39,450 bases of DNA from a bacterium (GTDB taxonomy: Bacteria > Zhuqueibacterota > Zhuqueibacteria > Residuimicrobiales > Oceaniaggregativiventaceae), in contig JAKQNP010000041.1 in NCBI GenBank assembly GCA_029565675.1, positions 2,501 through 41,950 on the forward strand, written 5' to 3'. A program made the position numbers and the translations under genes. The notes beneath the pieces are model-generated. The model saw only the letters and a list, made by a program, of their open reading frames with translations, had not been told where the DNA came from and made no database searches. This document shows, one piece after another, positions 24,950-33,706 of the stretch. The number at the start of each line of letters is the position of its first letter. Position 1 is the first letter of the stretch.

Positions 24950-27595
24950 ATGGTTTGGGCGCTGGTGTTAGGTCTGCTCGCATCAATCGCCATTTTCGCG
25001 CTGGCCAGACCGATCGAGGCAAGGGGGGAAGATTTTCCTTTTCATGATCCTGATTTGTCTGTGGAAGAACGGGTGGACGACCTGGTCGCGCGTCTGACGT
25101 TGGCGGAAAAGGTGGCGCAAATGGTGTTTGATGCTCCAGCGATTCCGCGGCTTGGGGTGCCGGATTACAACTGGTGGAACGAATGCCTGCACGGCGTCGC
25201 CCGCGCCGGCAAGGCCACGGTCTTTCCCCAGGCCATTGGCCTTGCGGCTACCTGGGATGTCAGCCATCACCATCGCGTCGCGCAAGCGATTGGCGATGAG
25301 GCGCGCGCCAAGCATCACCACTTTTTGCGCCAGGGGAAACGCGAGATCTATCAGGGCCTGACCTTCTGGTCGCCGAATATCAATCTTTTTCGCGATCCGC
25401 GCTGGGGGCGCGGTCAGGAGACCTACGGCGAGGATCCGTTTCTGACCGGTGAACTGGGCGCTGTGTTCGTGCGCGGCCTGCAAGGCAATCACCCGAGGTA
25501 CCTCAAACTGGTGGCCACCCCCAAGCATTTTGCGGTGCACAGCGGCCCGGAGCCCGATCGCCACACCTTCGATGCTCAAGTGGACGACCGCGATTTGCAG
25601 ATGAACTACTTGCCACATTTTAAAAAATGTGTCATCGATGCCGGGGCCTGGTCGGTGATGTGCGCCTACAACCGGTTTCGCGGCGAACCGTGCTGCGGCA
25701 GCAATCCGCTTTTGCAGAAAATTTTGCGCGATCAGTGGGGTTTCCGCGGATATGTGGTCTCGGATTGCGGTGCGATAAAGGATTTTTGGGCCCATCACCG
25801 GGTGGTGGACACCCCGGCCAAGGCCGCAGCCAAGGCTGTTCGCGCCGGCACCGACCTGAATTGCGGCGATCAATATCCGAATCTGATTGCCGCAGTCGAA
25901 ATGGGATTGATCAGCGAGGCCGAGATCGATCGTTCGGTCAAGCGGCTTTTTGCCGCCCGCTTTCGCCTTGGCATGTTCGATCCGGAAGAACGGGTGCCGT
26001 TTGCAGGAATTCCCTATTCTGTGGTCGACTCGCCTGAACACGACCTGCTGGCGCTTGAAACCGCGCGCAAGAGCATGGTGCTGTTGAAAAACGACGGTCA
26101 ACTTTTGCCCTTGTCCAAAAACCTCAAATCTGTGGCTGTCATCGGTCCCAATGCCAACAATGTCGATGTTTTGCTCGGCAACTACAATGGCACGCCGACC
26201 CATCCGATCACCGTGCTGGCAGGCATCCGTCGGGCTGTCGGCCATTCAATGCGGGTGCGCTATGCGCAGGGATGCGAGCTGGCGCAAGGCTTGCGCACTC
26301 TGGAGATCGTGCCTGCCAAGCTGTTGACCACACCGGCAGGACAGTCAGGTGTGGTCGGCGAATATTTTGCCAATGTTGATTTATCCGGTCAATCCGCCAT
26401 GAGCCGTGTCGATTCAACAATCGATTTTTACTGGGCCGATGAATCGCCGTTTGCAGAGCCGGCCACCGATATCTATTCGGTGCGCTGGGACGCCGTGCTC
26501 ACTCCTGCAGAAAGCGGGTCATATGATCTGGGCGTCACCGCCGTCGGTCGTTGCCGCTTGCAGGCAGACGATCGTTTGGTTGCAGAACTGGATTTTCCCG
26601 ACCACACCTTGACAAAAGTGAGCACCATCGAGCTGGTCGCCGGTCAACCGCTGCGGTTGCGCCTCGAATACAGCAAAACCAGAGGTGAAGGCATGGTGCA
26701 GTTGGTATGGGCTGCCCATGACCGCGACCTGCAAAGCGAAGCGCTGTCGCTGGCCCGCTCCGCTGATGCGGTGATCCTTTGCCTCGGTTTGTCGCCGCGT
26801 TTGGAAGGCGAGGAAATGCCGGTGGCAATCGATGGTTTTAGCGGCGGCGACCGGCTAACACTCGATTTGCCGAATGTGCAACAGCAACTCATGCAGGCGA
26901 TCGCTCAGCTCGGCAAACCGACAGTGCTGGTGCTTATGAACGGTAGCCCTCTTTCGATTGAATGGGCGGACCGGCATATCCCGGCAATCCTCGAGGCCTG
27001 GTATCCGGGTCAGCGCGGCGGCGATGCCGTCGCGGACGTGCTGTTCGGCGATTACAATCCCGGCGGACGCCTGCCGATCACCTTTTATCGTTCGGTGGAC
27101 CAACTGCCGCCGTTTTCCGATTATTCGATGGCTCAACGAACCTATCGCTTTTTTTCTGGATCTGTTCTCTATCCCTTTGGCCACGGGCTGAGTTACACCC
27201 ATTTCACTTATCATGACCTTGTCCTTTCTGCCGCGGAAATCCACGCTGGCGAGCGGTTGCGGATCAGCGCCACGGTCCGCAATATCGGCGATCGCGCCGG
27301 TGAGGAGGTGGTGCAGCTCTACATCACCGATCTGCAAGCGTCGGTGCCGATGCCGATCCGTTCACTGGTCGGATTTCAACGGGTGTTCCTGCCGGCCGGC
27401 GAATCGCGCCGGGTTGATTTTGTGATCGAGCCGCAGGCCTTTGCCATGGTTGACGATCGCGGCATCTGGCGCATCGAAGCCGGTGAATTTGATCTCTTTG
27501 TCGGCGGCCAGCAACCAGGCTTTGCCAAAGAGGGCGCTGCCGCAGCCTTATCGGCGCGACTCATCGTCAGCGGCGATCTCGAATTGTCGCACTGA
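24950..27595 (+). CDS. Secreted GH3 glycoside hydrolase with PA14 insert, probable beta-xylosidase/glucosidase
   Basis: This 881-residue protein has a signal peptide or signal anchor (1-25) and a GH3 N-terminal barrel (about 35-340) with the nucleophile Asp272 in Val-Val-Ser-Asp-Cys-Gly. Asn-Trp-Trp-Asn-Glu-Cys-Leu-His-Gly-Val-Ala and Arg-Gly-Gln-Glu-Thr-Tyr-Gly-Glu-Asp-Pro are typical of the xylosidase/arabinofuranosidase branch. The GH3 C-terminal sandwich (about 370-770) is interrupted by a PA14 carbohydrate-binding domain (about 460-590). A fibronectin III-like domain closes the protein (about 785-860). It removes terminal beta-linked sugars outside the cytoplasm. AAGGAAAGGAA precedes the ATG. 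Confidence 0.93.
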   Translation: MVWALVLGLLASIAIFALARPIEARGEDFPFHDPDLSVEERVDDLVARLTLAEKVAQMVFDAPAIPRLGVPDYNWWNECLHGVARAGKATVFPQAIGLAATWDVSHHHRVAQAIGDEARAKHHHFLRQGKREIYQGLTFWSPNINLFRDPRWGRGQETYGEDPFLTGELGAVFVRGLQGNHPRYLKLVATPKHFAVHSGPEPDRHTFDAQVDDRDLQMNYLPHFKKCVIDAGAWSVMCAYNRFRGEPCCGSNPLLQKILRDQWGFRGYVVSDCGAIKDFWAHHRVVDTPAKAAAKAVRAGTDLNCGDQYPNLIAAVEMGLISEAEIDRSVKRLFAARFRLGMFDPEERVPFAGIPYSVVDSPEHDLLALETARKSMVLLKNDGQLLPLSKNLKSVAVIGPNANNVDVLLGNYNGTPTHPITVLAGIRRAVGHSMRVRYAQGCELAQGLRTLEIVPAKLLTTPAGQSGVVGEYFANVDLSGQSAMSRVDSTIDFYWADESPFAEPATDIYSVRWDAVLTPAESGSYDLGVTAVGRCRLQADDRLVAELDFPDHTLTKVSTIELVAGQPLRLRLEYSKTRGEGMVQLVWAAHDRDLQSEALSLARSADAVILCLGLSPRLEGEEMPVAIDGFSGGDRLTLDLPNVQQQLMQAIAQLGKPTVLVLMNGSPLSIEWADRHIPAILEAWYPGQRGGDAVADVLFGDYNPGGRLPITFYRSVDQLPPFSDYSMAQRTYRFFSGSVLYPFGHGLSYTHFTYHDLVLSAAEIHAGERLRISATVRNIGDRAGEEVVQLYITDLQASVPMPIRSLVGFQRVFLPAGESRRVDFVIEPQAFAMVDDRGIWRIEAGEFDLFVGGQQPGFAKEGAAAALSARLIVSGDLELSH

Positions 27596-27634
27596 CCCAT
27601 ATTTGTTTTGTGCGACATTTGTTGGAGAAACTGA

Positions 27635-28015
27635 ATGAACGGCGAAGAACTGCGTGAATATTGTTTGGCCAAAGCCGGAGTGACTGAGGAGTTTCCCTTC
27701 GACGACACCACTCTTGTTTTCAAGGTGATGGGCAAAATCTTTCTTTTGTTGCGGCTGGATGCGGTTCCTCTGCAGTGCAATCTCAAGTGCTCGCCCTTGC
27801 GGGCCTTGCAGCTGCGAGAAGAATTTCCTCAGGTGCTGCCAGGCTACCACATGAACAAAAAACACTGGAATACGGTGGTGATCGATGATCTTTTGCCGAC
27901 ACGCGATCTGCAGCAGTGGATCGATGATTCATATCATCTGGTTGTGCAAGGATTGAACCGGTCAATGCGGGCAGCCCTTGCCGTTGAAGAAAGAGAAGTT
28001 CAGGATTTGCGGTAA
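27635..28015 (+). CDS. MmcQ/YjbR-family protein
   Basis: This 126-residue protein matches the MmcQ/YjbR (CyaY-like fold) family: an N-terminal helix with Leu-Arg-Glu-Tyr-Cys-Leu-Ala-Lys-Ala-Gly, then Glu-Glu-Phe-Pro-Phe-Asp-Asp-Thr-Thr-Leu-Val-Phe-Lys-Val, then Pro-Gly-Tyr-His-Met-Asn-Lys-Lys-His-Trp-Asn-Thr-Val. The family is often labelled DNA-binding, but its function is not established. GGAG lies upstream. It is cytoplasmic and lies between GH3 and the amidase-like gene with short gaps. Confidence 0.9.
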   Translation: MNGEELREYCLAKAGVTEEFPFDDTTLVFKVMGKIFLLLRLDAVPLQCNLKCSPLRALQLREEFPQVLPGYHMNKKHWNTVVIDDLLPTRDLQQWIDDSYHLVVQGLNRSMRAALAVEEREVQDLR

Positions 28016-28056
28016 AGCAAGACAAACGATCCCCAATCTACAGGAGGTGGTCCGGC

Positions 28057-31000
28057 ATGGCGCAAAAGTCCCGGCATTCACAAAAAATGGGGTGGCGGCA
28101 AACGCCGAGAGCGGTGTTCTTGCTGCTTTTTCTGACCGCTTGTGCTGCACAGCTGCCAAAAACTGTGCCATACAACACTGACGGCATGGACAGGCAGACC
28201 CGCAATGTGCATAAAAAAGCCGAGCGTCTGTTGCGGGAATGCGTTTTTACCCGCACGCCGGTGCAATTGGATCGCAGTGTGCGCATCGACAGCGTGCGGG
28301 TGGATCCAGTGCGCCGGACGGTTCGCATCGACTGCAACAAATCCCTGTCGATGATCCCGTTTCGACCCGATAATACCGCAAAACTTTATACGCGTCTGCG
28401 CAAGCTGCTCGGCAGAAAGTATCGGTCGTACGATGTCCGATTGTGTTCCCTGCAAACACCGATCGAAGAATTGATCCCCAATGTCTATCGGCTGCCGCAA
28501 AATGCGATAGACCGGACCCGGTTGCCTCGTTTTTCCACTTTGCGTCCGCAGCCGTTGCTCAACCGGGTTTCGCAGCCCTGGCGTTCTACTCAGGGATTGC
28601 AGGAGCGCAACATTGCCCTCTGGCACAGCCATGGCTGGTATTATGCCAATGCCCTCGATCGTTGGGAATGGCAAAGGCCTCGCCTCTTTGTGACCGTCGA
28701 GGATCTGTTGCCGCTTTCCTTTGTGCTTCCCTATCTGGTGCCAATGCTCGAGGATGCCGGCGCCACCGTGTTCTTGCCCCGCGAACGCGATACCCAGAAC
28801 CATCGTGTGATTGTCGATAACGACTCGGTTCCAGCTGATGAAGGTTCCGTCTATTGTGAGGAGCGCGACGCCGATGGTGACGCCTGGCAGACCGGCGCGG
28901 GCCCTGGATTTGCAGTCGGCACACCGCCTTATCTGAGCGTTGAAAATCCTTTTCAACAGGGAACCTACCGAACCATCGCCTGTGATTCGCTGCCGACCGC
29001 GCATGTCGAGTGGATACCCGATATACCGGCGGACGGAGAGTATATGGTGGCGATTGCGTACGTCTCATCGCCGCAGAGTATTTTGGATGCGCACTATACG
29101 GTGGATCACCTTGGCGGCCGGACGGAATTTGTCATCAATCAACAGATTGGCGGCGGAACGTGGATCTATCTTGGCACCTTTGCTTTTCGCGCCGGAGTGC
29201 ATCGCGATTGCGGGCGGGTGATGCTCACCAATCAGAGCCGGCAATCCGTCGGCGTGGTCACGGCGGATGCGGTGCGCTTTGGCGGCGGCATGGGAGAAGT
29301 CGCGCGCAACGGCAGAACGAGCGGCCGGCCGAAATTTCTCGAAGCGGCGCGCTATTATCTGCAGACCGCCGGCATGCCGGATACGCTGGTCTACAACCTG
29401 AACGGCAATCAAGACGATTACAAAGACGATTATCAAAGCCGCGGCGAATGGGTCAATTATTTGATCGGCGCGCCGTATGGCCCCAATATCGAACGCTCTG
29501 CTGCTGGTCTGGGCATCCCAATCGATCTTTCGCTCGCTTTTCATACGGATGCCGGCATCTCCCGCAATGACACCACCATCGGCACTCTATCGATCTACAG
29601 CTTCATGGCTGCCGATTCGCAGCGGGTTTTCCCCGACAGCGTCTCCCGGCTGGCCAACCGCGATCTGGCAGACTTGGTGCAAACGCAGCTGATCGAGGAT
29701 ATTCGGGTTTTATACGATCCGGTATGGCGGCGACGACAACTGATGGACGGCGATTACAGCGAAGCGTTTCGGCCGAACGTGCCGTCCATGTTGCTCGAAT
29801 TGCTATCCCATCAGAACTATCTCGACATGCACTTTGCACTCGATCCCCGTTTTCGATTTTCGGCGGCGCGGTCGATCTACAAAGGCTTTTTGCGTTTCAT
29901 CGCCTTTCAAAATGGCTTTTCGCCGGTCGTGACCCCGCTTCCGGTAACCCATCTTTCTGCCGAATGGAGCGGCCCGGGGCAAATCACCCTGAGCTGGCGG
30001 CCGCAATTCGATCCGCTGGAACCGACGGCCGTCCCCGATGGCTTTATCGTCTATCGCGGCGGCGAAAACGGCGGCTTTGATAATGGGACCCGAGTGGAAG
30101 AATCGACCGCTGCGATAGACGATTTGCTGCCGGGGCAGGTGACCCGCATTCGAGTCGCGGCGGTCAACGCCGGAGGAAAAAGTTTTCCTTCTGCAGTCCT
30201 GGCGGTCTGTTGGATGGGCGAGGAGAGCCCTAAAGCCCTGGTCATCGACGCCTTCGATCGCATCTGCGCGCCGCAGGGCGTCGAAAGCGACGGCTTTGCC
30301 GGTTTTCTGTTGCAGCAAGACGCCGGCGTGCCGGAAGGGATCGATTTCGGCTTGACGGGTGAGCAATTCGATTTTGATCCGCAATCCTCTTATCGCGTCA
30401 ACGATGCGCCGGGCCATGGAGCGAGCTTTGCCAATTTCGAAACGACGTTGATCCCCGGAAATACACGGGATTTTGCCGTTGAACATGTGGCCGCATTCAA
30501 GGCTTGCGGTTACAGCGCGTTGACGGTCAGCGATGAGGCAGCGGCCGAGTCGCAGACCTGGCAAAACGATTATCAGGTGGTCGATTTGTTGTTGGGTGAA
30601 GAGCGGCGCACGCTGCCGGTCAAAGTAACTGCCGCCAGCAAACGAACGGATGAATTCCAAGCTTTTCCGCCGCCGCTGCAGGCCAGGCTCACCGCGTATT
30701 GCCGGCAAGGCGGCAATTTGCTGATCTCTGGTGCTTATGTGGCCACTGATCTGTTTATGGATCGCGACAAGGATCATCCGGACATTGAATTTGGCCGATC
30801 GGTTTTGAAAATAGATTGGGTCACCAATCATGCCGCCAGGCATGGACAGGTTCAAGCAGTGCATCCGCTTTTCCCGCTGCCCCAGACCATTCGATACAGC
30901 GCTGCCGCGCCAGGCGACCGTTATCCCGTCGAGGCTCCGGATGCTTTTACCGGTGTCGATGGTGCGTTTACCGTCATGCGGTATGCCGAAAATGGTTTCA

Positions 31001-31149
31001 GCGCCGCCACTGCTTATGATGGCGACTATCGCCTGATTGTTCTGGGGTTTCCGTTTGAGTCGATTTTGAGCGCTCAGGACCGAGAAAGCGTGATGCGTTC
31101 GGCCCTTGCTTTTTTTGCCAAACCGAAAGTTGTCGACAGCGGCTCCTAG
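28057..31149 (+). CDS. Large lipoprotein: amidase_3-like domain split by a golvesin-type domain, FN3 and GATase-like end
   Basis: This 1030-residue protein has a near-perfect AGGAGGTG ribosome site, a lipoprotein signal (Leu-Thr-Ala-Cys29) and an unrecognised region (40-170). Residues 185-250 look like the first half of an N-acetylmuramoyl-L-alanine amidase fold (Leu-Trp-His190-Ser-His192-Gly; Val-Phe-Leu-Pro-Arg-Glu-Arg-Asp). A golvesin/xanthan-lyase-type domain is inserted at about 300-410 (Val-Glu-Trp-Ile-Pro-Asp-Ile-Pro-Ala-Asp-Gly-Glu-Tyr). The amidase fold resumes at 420-615 with His496 in Ala-Phe-His-Thr-Asp-Ala and Glu581 in Leu-Leu-Glu-Leu. A fibronectin III domain (630-715) and a Rossmann/GATase-like tail (725-1030) follow. 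Peptidoglycan cleavage is plausible but not certain. Similar proteins in Bacteroidota are annotated xanthan lyase. Confidence 0.75.
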   Translation: MAQKSRHSQKMGWRQTPRAVFLLLFLTACAAQLPKTVPYNTDGMDRQTRNVHKKAERLLRECVFTRTPVQLDRSVRIDSVRVDPVRRTVRIDCNKSLSMIPFRPDNTAKLYTRLRKLLGRKYRSYDVRLCSLQTPIEELIPNVYRLPQNAIDRTRLPRFSTLRPQPLLNRVSQPWRSTQGLQERNIALWHSHGWYYANALDRWEWQRPRLFVTVEDLLPLSFVLPYLVPMLEDAGATVFLPRERDTQNHRVIVDNDSVPADEGSVYCEERDADGDAWQTGAGPGFAVGTPPYLSVENPFQQGTYRTIACDSLPTAHVEWIPDIPADGEYMVAIAYVSSPQSILDAHYTVDHLGGRTEFVINQQIGGGTWIYLGTFAFRAGVHRDCGRVMLTNQSRQSVGVVTADAVRFGGGMGEVARNGRTSGRPKFLEAARYYLQTAGMPDTLVYNLNGNQDDYKDDYQSRGEWVNYLIGAPYGPNIERSAAGLGIPIDLSLAFHTDAGISRNDTTIGTLSIYSFMAADSQRVFPDSVSRLANRDLADLVQTQLIEDIRVLYDPVWRRRQLMDGDYSEAFRPNVPSMLLELLSHQNYLDMHFALDPRFRFSAARSIYKGFLRFIAFQNGFSPVVTPLPVTHLSAEWSGPGQITLSWRPQFDPLEPTAVPDGFIVYRGGENGGFDNGTRVEESTAAIDDLLPGQVTRIRVAAVNAGGKSFPSAVLAVCWMGEESPKALVIDAFDRICAPQGVESDGFAGFLLQQDAGVPEGIDFGLTGEQFDFDPQSSYRVNDAPGHGASFANFETTLIPGNTRDFAVEHVAAFKACGYSALTVSDEAAAESQTWQNDYQVVDLLLGEERRTLPVKVTAASKRTDEFQAFPPPLQARLTAYCRQGGNLLISGAYVATDLFMDRDKDHPDIEFGRSVLKIDWVTNHAARHGQVQAVHPLFPLPQTIRYSAAAPGDRYPVEAPDAFTGVDGAFTVMRYAENGFSAATAYDGDYRLIVLGFPFESILSAQDRESVMRSALAFFAKPKVVDSGS

Positions 31150-31212
31150 GCGGATGCGGAGGGGCGGCAGACTGCAGGATGATGCGATCGCCGCTTGAAG
31201 CAAGAAAAACTG

Positions 31213-31241
31213 TTGTCTATCGAAAAGATTTATGGTATATT
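31213..31241 (+). promoter_or_regulatory. Probable ppk promoter
   Basis: TTGTCT (31213-31218) and TATATT (31236-31241) are separated by 17 bases, the same -10 and spacing as the promoters at 2049 and 10344. The leader to the ATG at 31386 is about 140 bases and contains an imperfect hairpin (about 31294-31330). Confidence 0.55.
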
Positions 31242-31385
31242 TAAATTTTGAAACTTGATCGCCGGTACAGCAATACCGCTGAAATCAATCCGGATCGGCC
31301 TGATATCAGAGCTTCTATGCTCGGCCGGTCTCACCACTGCGTCGCACGATGATCAGACAGCTTTTTCTGGAGAGTGGTCGGCAAA

Positions 31386-33569
31386 ATGAAAAGGCGAAAA
31401 TCTCTCGCAAAATACGGTATCTATCCACAGCGCTTCCTTCCAGCGGTGCAACCGCAGGAGGTGCCCAAAGATGCAGATCTGGACCATCCTTCGCTCTACT
31501 TCAACCATGAATTGAGTTGGCTCGATTTCAATTGGCGGGTTTTTTACCAGGCTCTCGATACTCGCTGGCCGCTGTTGGAACGGGTGCGATTCCTCGCAAT
31601 TACGGCCAATAATCTGGACGAGTTTGTCCAGAAACGCGTTGGCGGTTTGAAACGTCAGGAGGCGGCCGGAGTTCACTCTTTGTCTCCTGACGGTCGTCGA
31701 CCCACCGAGCAGCTCGATATGCTGCGGCGCGCGATTCAACGCATGCACCATGTCATGACCGAAACCTGGGAACGCGATCTCAAACTGGCTCTCCGCGATG
31801 AGGCCAATATTGTGATCTGCGATTATGCTGATCTGACCAAAACCGAGCGCAAAAAGGCAGAGGCTTATTTTAACGATTATATCTATCCGGTCTTGACGCC
31901 GCTGGCGGTGGATCCAGGCCATCCTTTCCCCTTCATTTCCAATCTGAGCCTTTCTCTGGCCATTGTCATGCACCATCCCGCCCGCAACACCCTTCATTTT
32001 GCCCGGGTCAAGGTGCCGGATATCCACGGCCGCTGGTATCGCATAAACAGCGGCAAAAAATTAAAATTGCTGCCCATCGAGCAGCTGATCGAGAGCCATA
32101 TCGATAAACTGTTTTATGGCATGAAGATCGATTCTGTGTATGCTTTTCGCATCACCCGCAATGCCGACATCCGGCGCGATGAAGAGGAAGCCGAGGATCT
32201 GTTGGAAATGATCTCTGAGGAATTGCGGGAAAGGCGGTTTGCGCCCGTGGTGCGTCTCGAAATGGCCAAAGATATGCCGCTGGCCACTCGACAGCTGTTG
32301 CTGCGGGAAATGGAGCTGCACGAAGACGATATTTATGAAACCGATGGAATGCTGGACCTCTCGAGCTGCTTCGAAATTGCCAATCTCGATTATCCACAAT
32401 TTCGCTATGAGCGCTGGGAACCGGTGGTGCCAAAGATCTTTGTGCAGAGCGATCCGGCCAAAGAAATGGAAGATATTTTTTCCTTGATCCGCAAACGCGA
32501 TATTTTGATCCATCATCCTTACGAATCTTTTACCGCCACCACCCAACGCTTCATCGAGGAAGCAGCCAACGACCCGCATGTGATCGCGATCAAGCAAACC
32601 CTTTATCGAACTTCAAAAGGATCACCGATTGTGAAAGCCTTGATCCGGGCGGCGGAAAGGGGCAAACAGGTGGCGGTTTTGGTCGAGGTGACGGCGCGGT
32701 TCGATGAGGCGACCAATATCGAGTTTGGCCAGATGCTCGAAACAGCAGGTGTACACGTCACCTATGGTCTCGTGGGTTTAAAAACCCACTGCAAGATCAC
32801 TCTGGTTATTCGCGAAGAGGAACAAGGTCCGCGCGCTTATTGCCACATCGGCACCGGCAACTATCATGCCCAAACCACCCGAGTCTATACCGATTACGGG
32901 TTGTTTACCTGTGACCCGGCCTTTGGCGCGGATGCGATCAATCTGTTTCACTATCTTACCGGGCATGCTCCTGACCAGCACTATAACACTTTTTTGGTTG
33001 CCCCGCGCAATATGCGGCAAACCTTTGTCGATTTGATCAATCAAGAGATACTCCAGCAGCAAAAAACCGGCACATCGCGGATTGTTGCCAAAATGAATGC
33101 CATCGACGATGTCTTGATGATCCGCGAGCTGTATCGCGCATCACAGGCAGGGGTTAAAATCGACCTCATTATCCGCGGTCACAGCCGTCTGCGCCCTGGC
33201 GTGCCCGGGTTCAGCGAAAATATCCGCCTCGTCAGCCACATCGGCCGTTTTCTCGAGCATGACCGGGTCTATTATTTTCACAACAATGGCGAGCCCATCG
33301 TGCTGCTGGGCAGCGCCGATTGGCGGCGGCGGAACCTGACTGATCGGGTCGAGGCGATCGTGCCGATTCTTGACCGCAAGCTTAAAAATCGTTTGATCAA
33401 AAACCTGGAAGTTGCCCTGCAGGATAACCGTTTGGCCTGGGATCTGGCTGTTGATGGCAGCTATACCCAGCGCCATCAGGCTGAAGGCGAACCGGAAAAG
33501 AATCTGCACGACGTGATGATGAGCAACAGTCTTAAACGCACTCAGGGCGAAGTCCCCTGGGATCTGTAG
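31386..33569 (+). CDS. ppk1: Polyphosphate kinase 1
   Basis: A 727-residue protein is predicted from the ATG at 31386; a GTG at 31374 would add four residues, and the ribosome site GGAGAG fits neither perfectly. All four PPK1 domains are present, beginning with Phe-Asn-His-Glu-Leu-Ser-Trp-Leu. The phosphorylated His is in Gly-Leu-Lys-Thr-His-Cys-Lys-Ile (about residue 468), and the second catalytic His in Arg-Phe-Leu-Glu-His-Asp-Arg-Val-Tyr (about 625). The Gly-Thr-Gly-Asn-Tyr-His and Ser-Ala-Asp-Trp motifs are intact. It polymerises ATP gamma-phosphate into polyphosphate reversibly. It has its own promoter. No ppx or phosphate-regulon gene is visible. Confidence 0.96.
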   Translation: MKRRKSLAKYGIYPQRFLPAVQPQEVPKDADLDHPSLYFNHELSWLDFNWRVFYQALDTRWPLLERVRFLAITANNLDEFVQKRVGGLKRQEAAGVHSLSPDGRRPTEQLDMLRRAIQRMHHVMTETWERDLKLALRDEANIVICDYADLTKTERKKAEAYFNDYIYPVLTPLAVDPGHPFPFISNLSLSLAIVMHHPARNTLHFARVKVPDIHGRWYRINSGKKLKLLPIEQLIESHIDKLFYGMKIDSVYAFRITRNADIRRDEEEAEDLLEMISEELRERRFAPVVRLEMAKDMPLATRQLLLREMELHEDDIYETDGMLDLSSCFEIANLDYPQFRYERWEPVVPKIFVQSDPAKEMEDIFSLIRKRDILIHHPYESFTATTQRFIEEAANDPHVIAIKQTLYRTSKGSPIVKALIRAAERGKQVAVLVEVTARFDEATNIEFGQMLETAGVHVTYGLVGLKTHCKITLVIREEEQGPRAYCHIGTGNYHAQTTRVYTDYGLFTCDPAFGADAINLFHYLTGHAPDQHYNTFLVAPRNMRQTFVDLINQEILQQQKTGTSRIVAKMNAIDDVLMIRELYRASQAGVKIDLIIRGHSRLRPGVPGFSENIRLVSHIGRFLEHDRVYYFHNNGEPIVLLGSADWRRRNLTDRVEAIVPILDRKLKNRLIKNLEVALQDNRLAWDLAVDGSYTQRHQAEGEPEKNLHDVMMSNSLKRTQGEVPWDL

Positions 33570-33706
33570 AACAATCATCCTCGCCTGTCTTGTCGAATCG
33601 ATCAGCACGACGCAATTACAGGGTTACGAACGGTTTTTGCGCAGGCGTTTGTGCTTTGCCGACTGTCAACCCAAACCGATCTTTTGCCGGAAAAACCTAC
33701 AGAACG

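Noticed and set aside
29803..31203. 466-residue minus-strand frame opposite the amidase-like gene
   Set aside because: Antisense shadow in GC-rich coding DNA; Arg/Gln-rich with no recognisable domain.
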